The notes: generated from the sequence alone by a model not told the origin. Numbered from the stretch's first letter, positions 1 to 7,138 are shown. The stretch is DNA of 12,410 bases from JBGTBQ01 sp041749275 (GCA_041749275.1 JBGTBQ010000319.1:1-12410); one strand, 5' to 3'. Numbers and translations: made by a program.

Positions 1-1470
1 TTCATTCCGGACCCATATGGGGAGGGTGAGGGTGAGCGGCTCTATCGGACGGGCGACATGGTGCGCCATCTGGCGGGAGGGGAGTTGGAGTTTCTGGGGC
101 GCCTCGACCATCAAGTGAAGGTGCGCGGCTATCGCATAGAGTTGGGGGAGATCGAGGCCGCGCTCCTCTCGCACGAAGGCGTGAGGGAGTGCGTCGTCGT
201 GGCGCGCGAAGGCAAGAGCGGAGACAGTCGTCTCGTCGCTTACGTCGTCGTGGAGGGCGGCGACGGCGAGCCGGACGCCGAGGAGTTGAGGGAGCACCTG
301 AAGGGCAACCTGCCCGAGTACATGGCGCCCTCCGTGTTCGTGATGCTGGACGCCCTGCCGCTCACGCCCAACGGCAAGATTGATCGCAAGGCGCTGCCCG
401 CGCCCGAGGGTGTTCAGACGGAAGTCGGTGCGGACTTCGTCGCGCCGCGCGACGACCTCGAACGGCAGCTCGCGGCGATCTGGGAAGACGTGCTCGATGT
501 CAGGCCGCTCGGCGTCACGTCTAACTTCTTCGACCTCGGCGGCCACTCGCTCACGGCCCTGCGCCTCATCACGAAGGTGAAGAGCCTCGCCGGCAGGACG
601 CTCTCGCTCACGACCATCTTCGAGCAGCCGACGGTTGAGATGATGGCACGCTTCCTTAGTCGTCCGGAGGCGTCCGACGACAACTCACCGCTGGTTGCGA
701 TTCAACCGCGCGGCACGAAGCGCCCGCTCTTCTTCGTGCACACCGCGGGCGGGAACGTTATCCGCTACGCCGCGCTCGCGCGCCAGCTCGGCGAGGAGCA
801 GCCCTTCTACGCCTTCCAATCGCGCGGTCTCAAGGACGGCGACGGACACACGACCGTCGAAGAGATGGCCGCGCGCTACATCAAGGCCATGCTCAAGACG
901 CAGCCGGACGGGCCTTACATTCTCGGCGGTTGGTCTATGGGAGGCGTCGTCGCGTTCGAGATGGCGCGACAACTCCGCACGCAGGGCCGTGATGTGGCCT
1001 TGCTGGTTCTGATAGACACGAAAATAGGGCGCGCGGGCGACGAGGCCAAACTCAACGAAGCAGTTCTGCTCGTCAGTTTCGCGCTGGATTTGGGGCTGCC
1101 GCCGCATGACCTGAATCTAGCAAAATTGAATCCCGGCGAACTCCTGCCCTACCTGACGGACAGGATGAGACTGATCCAGAGCGACCTCGACGTTGAGCAG
1201 TTGCGCCGGTTTTTCGACATCTATAAGAATAACGTGCAGGCGGCGGGGGATTACGTCCCGCACGCCTTGCCCGTGCGCGGCGTATTCTTCAAGGCCAGCG
1301 AAGTTTCCCCCGAGATAAACCATGAAGTGACGGACGACTGGACGGAGTTGCTCTCCGAAGTCATCACACACGAAGTGCCGGGCAATCATTTCACTATGAT
1401 GGATGAGCCACACGTGCGGATTGTGGCCTCGCTATTAAACTCCAACATCGAGAGCGCCGGGGCTGACTAG
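1..1470 (+). CDS. NRPS C-terminal part (A-PCP-TE), 5' truncated
   Basis: This is the 3' end of a nonribosomal peptide synthetase; the reading frame is open from base 1, so the start lies outside the window. The first codons encode the end of an adenylation domain: the A7 motif LYRTGD, the A8 motif GRLDHQVKVRGYRIELGE and the A10 motif NGKIDRKAL. A carrier domain follows with FFDLGGHSL; its phosphopantetheine serine is at 547-549. The rest is a type I alpha/beta-hydrolase thioesterase with the nucleophile elbow GWSMGG (serine 934-936), a likely catalytic aspartate in LIDTK (1015-1017) and the histidine in GNHFTMM (1387-1389). A thioesterase in this place releases the finished product by hydrolysis or cyclisation, so this should be the last module of an assembly line. 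Substrate-code residues of the A domain lie upstream and cannot be read. A terminator follows directly. Confidence 0.95.
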   Translation, partial: FIPDPYGEGEGERLYRTGDMVRHLAGGELEFLGRLDHQVKVRGYRIELGEIEAALLSHEGVRECVVVAREGKSGDSRLVAYVVVEGGDGEPDAEELREHLKGNLPEYMAPSVFVMLDALPLTPNGKIDRKALPAPEGVQTEVGADFVAPRDDLERQLAAIWEDVLDVRPLGVTSNFFDLGGHSLTALRLITKVKSLAGRTLSLTTIFEQPTVEMMARFLSRPEASDDNSPLVAIQPRGTKRPLFFVHTAGGNVIRYAALARQLGEEQPFYAFQSRGLKDGDGHTTVEEMAARYIKAMLKTQPDGPYILGGWSMGGVVAFEMARQLRTQGRDVALLVLIDTKIGRAGDEAKLNEAVLLVSFALDLGLPPHDLNLAKLNPGELLPYLTDRMRLIQSDLDVEQLRRFFDIYKNNVQAAGDYVPHALPVRGVFFKASEVSPEINHEVTDDWTELLSEVITHEVPGNHFTMMDEPHVRIVASLLNSNIESAGAD

Positions 1471-1477
1471 CCGCTCG

Positions 1478-1511
1478 GCGCGGGGCCGACACTCGCAACC
1501 GCGCTTTTTTT
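1478..1511 (+). terminator. Intrinsic terminator after the NRPS-TE gene
   Basis: An all-GC inverted repeat, GCGCGG at 1478-1483 and CCGCGC at 1499-1504, with a 15-nt loop, is followed at once by seven T residues (1505-1511). It begins eight bases after the stop codon at 1468-1470. The form is that of a rho-independent terminator and suggests that the NRPS-TE gene ends a transcription unit separate from the radical SAM genes downstream. The long loop is the only weak point. Confidence 0.7.
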
Positions 1512-1705
1512 GGTCGCCGAGGTGCTTATGCGGCGGTGAGTTGCGTTTGCTTTTCCATCTGTTATTCTTACGCGTCGGCACTTCGCCATATTATGAGATC
1601 GGCGACATTTCCTCGTCCGAAACGCTTTTCGTGTAGACTATCCATTATTTCGAAGGTCGAACAAACATTTAAGCAACTTTTTGTGACCCAGGCACACGAT
1701 TTGGA

Positions 1706-1734
1706 TTGACAAAAACCGTGCGGTAGAAAACAAT
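1706..1734 (+). promoter_or_regulatory. Candidate sigma70-type promoter for the radical SAM operon
   Basis: A perfect -35 hexamer TTGACA (1706-1711), a 17-bp spacer and AACAAT (1729-1734; four of six matches to TATAAT, including the last A and T) form the best promoter match in the gap. The spacer contains a small inverted repeat, ACCG at 1715-1718 and CGGT at 1721-1724, which could be a regulator half-site pair. If used, it would leave a leader of about 455 nt before the ATG at 2198. A weaker alternative is TTGACG at 1985-1990 with AGTTAT at 2009-2014. Confidence 0.4.
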
Positions 1735-2045
1735 GTGACTTCCTCTTTCGAGTGAAGAAGTGAACTCCAAATTGGTGATGCCCTGCTTAAAATACTCTTC
1801 AAACCGGTACTCAGGGGGTTAATAATTTGATGGAGAGCGGAGAAATACCCCGTACTTTCGGAGAGCGCCGACGTTTCATGGATTTAGGGCCACCGCCGTG
1901 GATTTTTCCGAACTTCACTCACGACCCGTACAGTAGTTGAGTGCCCATGCCCCCAGTTTCTCTCACGCAAATACAACTTTCTAATTGACGAAAACGTAGT
2001 TGGTGACAAGTTATCGGTCTTAGGAAAATTACGGCGAACTTCTGA

Positions 2046-2062
2046 TGAGGGCGCTGCCCTCA
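2046..2062. repeat. Perfect 7-3-7 inverted repeat (operator-like or RNA hairpin)
   Basis: TGAGGGC (2046-2052), loop GCT, GCCCTCA (2056-2062) form a perfect inverted repeat about 135 bp before the start codon of the first radical SAM gene and downstream of the candidate promoter. No T run follows on either strand, so it is not an intrinsic terminator. It could be a binding site for a dimeric regulator or a stable hairpin in the mRNA leader. Confidence 0.5.
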
Positions 2063-2197
2063 AAAGATGTTATCGACATCGCACGTTGCACCCGCTTGAA
2101 ACCCTTCAGGCAGAGTGAACGACACCCGAGAGTTCCAGCGTAGCTGAGAGACCACGCACGTCTAAATTGACGCTTCACAAGGAAAGGATAAACCGCC

Positions 2198-3640
2198 ATG
2201 AACTGGAAACAAACCGCGCACCCTGCCCGACTCGAAGAGGTGCTTGAGAATGATGTCGTTCGATGTCACCTGTCGCCGCGAAACTGTACGCTCAAAGATG
2301 GACAGCACGGCTTTTGCGGGGTGCGCGCAAACCAGGGCGGGCGACTCGTGTCTCTCAACTACGGCAAGAGCGTCCACGCGACTGAGGAGACCATCGAGAC
2401 CGAGGCGGTCAACCACTACGCGCCGGGCGAGCGCATCCTCTCGATGGGTAACATCGGCTGTATGATGAACTGCTCGTACTGCCACAACTGGAAGACCTCG
2501 CAGGCCAAGTACGTGTCCGACAAGGATGTCTATTACTACACGCCCGAGGGCGTCATCGATCTGGCGCAGCGCCACGGCATCCGCGTGATCTCGTGGACGT
2601 ATAACGACCCGGTCGTCTGGCACGAATTCGTCCGCGACACGGCGAAGCTGGCGCAGCAGGCCGGGATGGTCAACCTCTACAAGTCGGCCTTCTACATCAC
2701 CGAAGAGGCCGTGGACGAACTGCTGCCGTACATAGACATTTTCTCCATCTCGCTTAAGTCCATGAACTCGGAGTATTATCGAAAAATAACGAAGGGGCGT
2801 CTCGAACCGGTTCTCGACGCCATCAAGCAAGTCTATCGGGCCGGTAAGCACGTCGAGTTGAGCACTTTAATGATTACGGACATCAGTGACAACGAAGAGT
2901 CGGCGAGGCAGATCAGCGAATGGATTCTGACGCACCTCGACGCTACCGTGCCCACGCACTTCGTCCGCTTCCACCCCGACTACAAGATGCGCGACACGAT
3001 TCGCACCCCCATCCCGAACCTCATCCGGGCGCGCGAGATCGGCATGGAGATGGGCTTGGAGCACGTCTACCTCGGGAACGTCTACGACACGCCGTGGTCG
3101 GACACTTTCTGTAACGGCTGCGGTGCGGAACTCGTGACGCGCTACGGGCTGAACGCGCGGAACTTGGGCCTCGATGAGCGGGGCCACTGCACGCGCTGCG
3201 GGCGCGACGCGCACTTCAAGCTCATGCCCGAGAATGAGAACCCCATGCCGACCGTCGCCGAACTGCCCCTCGACGGCCTCCAGATCAAGTCGGTCGCGTG
3301 GCACGGCGACATCCGCTCGGCCCACGCGCAGGTGCTCAACACTTCCAAGGAGCCTGTCAAGATTTATCACCGCCGCAAGCATTCCGACTCCCCCGAGGAG
3401 CCATGGAAGGTGGCCACCCTCGCCCCCGAAGAGAGCTTCCGCTTTATCATGGCTAAGGGCAGCGTCGATGAGATCGGCCCCGAAGTCGCGATGCCCCCGG
3501 TCGTGACCTCGAACCTTCACGAGGTGTTCGACCGCGCGCACTTCCCGACCGTGGCGATTGAGGAGGCCGGTATTTCGGTGACCGATGTGTCGCCGCTTCC
3601 TATCTTCTCCCCCAGATCGTCGCAGGCAACGCTTGACTAG
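2198..3640 (+). CDS. AmmeMemoRadiSam/PflA-like radical SAM enzyme with C-terminal extension
   Basis: A 480-residue radical SAM enzyme. The [4Fe-4S] cluster motif CX3CX2C is at Cys88, Cys92 and Cys95 in GNIGCMMNCSYCHNWKTSQ. The N-terminal CHLSPRNC...GFCGVRANQGG and the later ARLEP-like GRLEPVLDAIKQV, FVRFHPDYKM and VYLGNVYDTPW match the family often called the AmmeMemoRadiSam system radical SAM enzyme, related to pyruvate formate-lyase activase. A zinc-ribbon-like pair CX2C (Cys305/308 and Cys331/334) follows, where family members normally end. Here about 135 further residues (from about 345) form a domain I do not recognise. The N-terminal cysteine set is reduced: one position usually Cys is Ser26. 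No AMMECR1 or MEMO1 partner gene lies nearby. AAGGAAAGG (2179-2187) supports the ATG start. The target is unknown; modification of the assembly-line product or of a protein are both possible. Confidence 0.85.
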   Translation: MNWKQTAHPARLEEVLENDVVRCHLSPRNCTLKDGQHGFCGVRANQGGRLVSLNYGKSVHATEETIETEAVNHYAPGERILSMGNIGCMMNCSYCHNWKTSQAKYVSDKDVYYYTPEGVIDLAQRHGIRVISWTYNDPVVWHEFVRDTAKLAQQAGMVNLYKSAFYITEEAVDELLPYIDIFSISLKSMNSEYYRKITKGRLEPVLDAIKQVYRAGKHVELSTLMITDISDNEESARQISEWILTHLDATVPTHFVRFHPDYKMRDTIRTPIPNLIRAREIGMEMGLEHVYLGNVYDTPWSDTFCNGCGAELVTRYGLNARNLGLDERGHCTRCGRDAHFKLMPENENPMPTVAELPLDGLQIKSVAWHGDIRSAHAQVLNTSKEPVKIYHRRKHSDSPEEPWKVATLAPEESFRFIMAKGSVDEIGPEVAMPPVVTSNLHEVFDRAHFPTVAIEEAGISVTDVSPLPIFSPRSSQATLD

Positions 3641-3681
3641 GAAAGTCCGGTGGCATTTCGGGCTTTACGTGCTGACTCTAC

Positions 3682-3686
3682 GAGGT
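3682..3686 (+). promoter_or_regulatory. Ribosome binding site deciding the start at 3692
   Basis: GAGGT sits five bases before the ATG at 3692. A rival GTG at 3650 also has an AGGA in front (3639-3642). The 14 codons between them use codons unlike the rest of the gene (for example TTA and TCT), so I favour the ATG. Confidence 0.5.
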
Positions 3687-3691
3687 ACAAG

Positions 3692-5245
3692 ATGACTATC
3701 CCATACTCAGACTGGAAACACGGCGAGGACTACCGGGTCATAGAGTTGCCGAACGGTAAGGTGCTCCTGTTCATCACGGGGAACCATCAACTGCTGGGCA
3801 TCTCACCGGAACTCGGCGCGCACTTGCAGGAGGGGCTGCACGCGTTGACGGCTGAAGAGTCGGAGGAGTGGCAGCGGGTCGCGGAGCAGGGCATTATCTC
3901 GGATGTCAACACCCACCGCCTTGCCGCCTCCAGCTTCAGCGACGGCGCGAACCTCGCGATCAACATCAATCTCACGGCCTTCTGTAACCTCGGCTGCACG
4001 TACTGTTTCGCCGACGGAGGAGACTACGGCAGGATCCAAGGGAAGATGGAGAGCGAGACCGTCGAGTACATCTTCGACTTAATCCGCAAGCACGTCACTG
4101 ACACGCAGGCGGTTCGCTTCGAGTTCTTCGGCGGCGAGCCACTGCTCAACTTCGACCGCATCAAGGAGATTTGCGATTACAGCGATGCCTTCAGCCGCGA
4201 GACCGGCGTCCAGTTCATCAACCGCATCTCCACCAACCTTACGGTGATGCCCGACGGCGTGCTCGACCTCTTCGCGCGGAAGAAGTTCATCGTCTCCGTC
4301 TCCATCGACGGCGGGAGCGAGACGCACGACCACAACCGCCCGACGAAAGGCGGGGGCGGCTCGTTCGACAAGATCATCAAGAATTGCATCCGCGTGCGCG
4401 AGGCCAGCGACGACATCACGCTGGTCGCGCGGATGACCGTCGTCGGCGACCAAGTCTCGATCACGGACAACGTTCACGAGTTGCTGGCCTACAACATCTT
4501 CGACTACTTCCAGATTTACCCGGGCGTGGTGTCAGCCGAGCACAATAGTATCTTCAGCTCGCTGGTGACGATTGAGCGCGGCCCCGTCACGGTCGGCGGC
4601 GGCGCCCAGCCGCAGAAAACCGGGAGCGGGTGCGGCAGTTCGGGCAAGAACACCGTTGACCCGACTTTCTACCGGCAACTGTCCGAGTTCTTCGACATCT
4701 ACCCGACACTCTTCTCGCCCGGCAACCGCTTTCGCGGGGTTCTCGAATACGAGCGCTTCGCCGACATGATTATCGAAGGCAAGACGGCGTTGAGCTACTG
4801 CTCGGGCGGGCGCAACTACTACACCTTCTCACCCGACGATTCGATCATGCCCTGCCACCGCTTGGTTGGGGAGACGGAGTTCCAGAGCGGCACCAGCAAG
4901 GAAGGCTTGACGGCTGACCTCTCCGCTTGGCGGCTGTCCGTAGACGAGCACCAGACGTGTTCCAAGTGCTGGGTTCGTTACATCTGCGGCGGCGGTTGTA
5001 AGCAGGAGAACTTCGTCGCCACAGGCTCGCTGAATGAGCCGAACCCCGAGATGTGCAAGTCGCAAATCCAACTGGTCGAGAACGTAGTGCGGATGCTTGC
5101 ACAACAAGGTGAAAAGTACCGAAACCAAAATCGCGTCCCCCTCGAAGACCTGTTCGTGTCCTGCGGACGGCCTCTCGTCATGAATCTGAGGTCACCCGCC
5201 GCCGCCCTCCCGGGCGACCTGCAACACTTTCACAGCTCTTACTGA
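3692..5245 (+). CDS. Radical SAM enzyme with SPASM domain
   Basis: A 517-residue radical SAM/SPASM enzyme. Residues 1-85 form a small N-terminal region of the kind that in peptide maturases often binds a leader peptide, but I cannot prove this fold. The SAM-cluster motif CX3CX2C is at Cys98, Cys102 and Cys105 (AFCNLGCTYCF), followed by the GGEP motif in FEFFGGEPLLNF. The C-terminal SPASM domain shows Cys370, Cys388, then CX2CX5CX3C at Cys423/426/432/436 and a last Cys455, the pattern that binds auxiliary Fe-S clusters. The usual Gly five residues before the second SPASM cysteine is Asp. SPASM enzymes mostly modify peptides or proteins by thioether or C-C links, dehydrogenation or epimerisation. 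No clear precursor gene is next to it, so a carrier-bound or free small substrate is possible. It starts about 50 bp after the first radical SAM gene; GTG at 3650 is an alternative start. Confidence 0.85.
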   Translation: MTIPYSDWKHGEDYRVIELPNGKVLLFITGNHQLLGISPELGAHLQEGLHALTAEESEEWQRVAEQGIISDVNTHRLAASSFSDGANLAININLTAFCNLGCTYCFADGGDYGRIQGKMESETVEYIFDLIRKHVTDTQAVRFEFFGGEPLLNFDRIKEICDYSDAFSRETGVQFINRISTNLTVMPDGVLDLFARKKFIVSVSIDGGSETHDHNRPTKGGGGSFDKIIKNCIRVREASDDITLVARMTVVGDQVSITDNVHELLAYNIFDYFQIYPGVVSAEHNSIFSSLVTIERGPVTVGGGAQPQKTGSGCGSSGKNTVDPTFYRQLSEFFDIYPTLFSPGNRFRGVLEYERFADMIIEGKTALSYCSGGRNYYTFSPDDSIMPCHRLVGETEFQSGTSKEGLTADLSAWRLSVDEHQTCSKCWVRYICGGGCKQENFVATGSLNEPNPEMCKSQIQLVENVVRMLAQQGEKYRNQNRVPLEDLFVSCGRPLVMNLRSPAAALPGDLQHFHSSY

Positions 5246-5282
5246 GAGAGAGGGCGTGGCAACTTCCAACCGACAAACCCTG

Positions 5283-5288
5283 AAGGAG
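5283..5288 (+). promoter_or_regulatory. Ribosome binding site for a GTG start
   Basis: AAGGAG lies eight bases before the GTG at 5297 and fixes that non-ATG start for the HemN-like gene. No in-frame ATG appears until codon 21. Confidence 0.7.
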
Positions 5289-5296
5289 ACAAAATC

Positions 5297-6631
5297 GTGG
5301 CGGAACAGAAGTATATCAGGCGCAACATTCACACCTACCCGTTCAAGTATAAGTATATGCAGGCGGATGAATTCTTCGCGACCGACAAGGGGTCAATTTA
5401 CATCCACATCCCGTTCTGCGAAACGAAGTGTCACTTCTGCGACTACGTCGTCTACGTCAACACGCCGCAGGACGCGCGCGCCGCTTACGTAGACGCCCTC
5501 TGCAAGGAGATTAAGCTCTTCCCGCAGATCCACGCCTTCCCGGGGTTTACGATTGACGCCATCTACGTCGGCGGCGGCACGCCCGGCGTCCTGAGCGCCG
5601 AGCAGTTGATCCGTATCCTCAACACCTGCCGCGAGACGTTCCCCGACTTCACGGACGACTGCGAGGTCGCCGTCGAGTTCGACCCCGGCTGCGTTGATGA
5701 GGAGAAGCTCCGGCAGATCTGCGCCGCCGGCTACAACCGCTTCAGCATGGGCGTGCAGTCTTTCGATGAAGTCATCCTCAAGGAGAACAACCGCCCGCAC
5801 AACCTCCCGGAGGTCTACAGTGCCTGGGAGGCCGTGAAGCACTCCGGCTTTACGCACACCAACATTGACCTCATCTACCCCCTCATCGGCCTCGACATGG
5901 ATACTTGGGTCGAGTCGGTCAAGGAGGCCATCCGGCTCGAACCGGCCTGCATCACCGCCTACCCGCTTGAGGTCTGGAAGAACACCGCCTACCACCACTG
6001 GCTGACCAAAAACAAGAAGCAACTGCCGCCGGCCCAAGCCGAGGTGGAGATGTGCCGTATCGCGCTCGACCTGCTCGAAGAGGCGGGCTACCGGCGCTGG
6101 AGCACGACCGGCTACTACCACCCCGAGAGGGTGGATCACTACTGCCGTTTCCTCGACTACTACTGGAGGACGGAGCCGATGATCGGCTTCGGCGTCGGCT
6201 CGAAGTCGGTCGTCTACAACCGCTGCTGGACGAACATCAGGTCAATGAGCGAGTACATGAAGCGCATCGAGAGTGGCGAGGGGGTGTTGGACTTCGCGAC
6301 CCACATGACCCGGCGTCAGGAGATGCTGCGCGTCATGATCCGCGGCCTCAAGGTCTGCGAGGTGTCGAAGAAGCATTTCTACGACCGCTTCGGGGTTGAG
6401 ATGGAGATGATCTTCTCCAGCGAGATCAATGCACTCGTGGAAGGCGGTTTCATCACCAACGACGCCGAGAAGATTGCGCTCACGCGCGAAGGGCAGGTCT
6501 TCTCCAGCAACGTCTTCGAGGAGTTCTACACCGAGGACGACTTGCGCGAGCCGGTGGACGGCGAAGTCCAGTTCGGCATCTCCGACCTCGTCCTGAGAGA
6601 CAGCACTCAACCGGCGACTCTGTCCCCGTAG
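5297..6631 (+). CDS. HemN-like radical SAM enzyme (not a typical coproporphyrinogen oxidase)
   Basis: A 444-residue member of the HemN/HemW superfamily. After IYIHIPF come Cys41, Cys45 and Cys48 in CETKCHFCDY, the CX3CX2C motif. The family motif GGGTP stands in YVGGGTPGVLSAEQL, and FSMGVQSFDEVILKENNRPH is the typical second block. A HemN C-terminal winged-helix-like domain covers roughly residues 330-430 (RRQEMLRVMIRGLKV to GEVQFG). True HemN has one more cysteine two residues after the motif; here that residue is Tyr50, as in HemW, ChuW and the biosynthetic methyltransferases and cyclopropanases of the family. Its place between a SPASM enzyme and an NRPS speaks for tailoring (methyl or methylene transfer) rather than heme synthesis. 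The start is GTG behind AAGGAG. It follows the SPASM gene after 51 bp, so the two are probably co-transcribed. Confidence 0.88.
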   Translation: MAEQKYIRRNIHTYPFKYKYMQADEFFATDKGSIYIHIPFCETKCHFCDYVVYVNTPQDARAAYVDALCKEIKLFPQIHAFPGFTIDAIYVGGGTPGVLSAEQLIRILNTCRETFPDFTDDCEVAVEFDPGCVDEEKLRQICAAGYNRFSMGVQSFDEVILKENNRPHNLPEVYSAWEAVKHSGFTHTNIDLIYPLIGLDMDTWVESVKEAIRLEPACITAYPLEVWKNTAYHHWLTKNKKQLPPAQAEVEMCRIALDLLEEAGYRRWSTTGYYHPERVDHYCRFLDYYWRTEPMIGFGVGSKSVVYNRCWTNIRSMSEYMKRIESGEGVLDFATHMTRRQEMLRVMIRGLKVCEVSKKHFYDRFGVEMEMIFSSEINALVEGGFITNDAEKIALTREGQVFSSNVFEEFYTEDDLREPVDGEVQFGISDLVLRDSTQPATLSP

Positions 6632-6636
6632 TCACG

Positions 6637-7052
6637 ATGTTCATGGTCGAGAACTTACACGACCTGTGGAACCTGCTCGATCTGGGCAGGCTCTTCAAGC
6701 CGCTGCTGTCTCCCGTGCCGATGCTCGTCACAGGGCTTTTGATGTGCTCCTATGCGTCGGCGTTAATCATCATTACCGGCATCGGCATTCGCATCATGGA
6801 CTTGCGCGTCATCACGATGACGCGCAAATGGGGCTGGTCTTTCTTGGTGGAAAACTCGTGCTGGAAATCATGCTCCGCGGGTCCGGCTGGTTGTTCGGCG
6901 GCCCCATCGGCGTCGCCACCATTGCTTTCATTCTTCTTGTCGGGCCGCTGATGCAACCCTTTAGGTTCTTGAACGCTTGGTTGTTCAGGATGTCGGATGA
7001 CGGGTTGAGTGGCGTGGAGAAGCAACCCGAGTTTAATGACCATCTCGGTTGA
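6637..7052 (+). pseudogene. Small membrane protein split by a frameshift
   Basis: Two halves of one plausible membrane protein lie in different frames. The frame from the ATG at 6637 encodes an N-terminal stretch and a strong hydrophobic segment (MLVTGLLMCSYASALIIITG), then RVITMTRKWG. After that this frame turns into a Cys/Ser/Pro-rich sequence ending at 6951. The frame ending at 7052 becomes hydrophobic from about 6828 (LVFLGGKLVLEIML, then GGPIGVATIAFILLVGPLM) and reads nonsense-like before it. A one-base loss, for example in GGGG at 6830-6833, would join them into a protein of about 138 residues with two or three membrane segments. It starts five bases after the HemN-like stop, so it belongs to the same operon. 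I do not recognise the family. Alternatives are a sequencing error, or two separate small genes (6637-6951 and 6828-7052); the second has no ribosome binding site. Confidence 0.5.
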
Positions 7053-7126
7053 GACGCCGTCTTACGCTCTATGCCGGCGGTCGGCAGGCAGAAGGGTGGC
7101 GTCGTTGCGCGGGAAGGGTTGGAAGC

Positions 7127-7134
7127 GGAGGTGA
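7127..7134 (+). promoter_or_regulatory. Strong Shine-Dalgarno fixing a TTG start at 7139
   Basis: GGAGGTGA is near-perfect for the 3' end of 16S rRNA and lies four bases before TTG at 7139 (seven bases from the core GGAGG). It decides the start of the dioxygenase gene against the longer frame that begins at 7049, whose extra 30 residues look untranslated. Confidence 0.75.
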
Positions 7135-7138
7135 AACT

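Larger units (their letters stand above)
1471..2197. other. Long intergenic region between two transcription units
   Basis: About 730 bp without a convincing gene, visibly richer in A and T than its flanks. It holds the terminator at its left end, a sigma70-like promoter (1706-1734), a weaker TTGACG match at 1985-1990, a 7-3-7 inverted repeat (2046-2062) and a 4-bp hairpin (CGTC at 2159-2162, GACG at 2169-2172) just before the ribosome binding site of the next gene. The heptamer ATTGACR occurs three times on the + strand (1705, 1984, 2166). One 36-codon ORF (1830-1940) has an AGGGGG in front of it, but nothing else supports it. I see no tRNA, riboswitch or repeat array. Confidence 0.7.

Noticed and set aside
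1536..1709. A 57-codon GTG-started ORF with several N-terminal cysteines, a possible RiPP precursor
   Set aside because: The GAGGTG before it is 11 bases away, the cysteines are at the wrong end for a core peptide, and it runs into the candidate promoter; nothing else supports it.
2144..2149. CTGAGA, a match to one conserved block of the TPP riboswitch
   Set aside because: The other conserved blocks of that riboswitch are absent, and the downstream gene is not a thiamine gene.
1471..2197. Possible Fur box, as expected for a siderophore cluster
   Set aside because: I see no 19-bp palindrome close to the GATAATGATAATCATTATC consensus.
2162..2851. Open frame on the minus strand across the first radical SAM gene
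   Set aside because: Shadow of the + strand gene, whose Fe-S motif and family blocks are clear; the translated sequence has no recognisable domain.
5297..6631. Assignment as hemN/hemW housekeeping gene
   Set aside because: The extra HemN cysteine is missing and the context is a biosynthetic operon; family membership alone does not support heme synthesis.
6828..7052. Independent small membrane protein gene starting at ATG 6828
   Set aside because: No ribosome binding site before it, and its hydrophobic segments continue naturally from the upstream frame; a frameshifted single gene is simpler.
7049..7138. N-terminal extension of the dioxygenase from a TTG at 7049
   Set aside because: No ribosome binding site, composition unlike a protein start, and a near-perfect Shine-Dalgarno supports the TTG at 7139.
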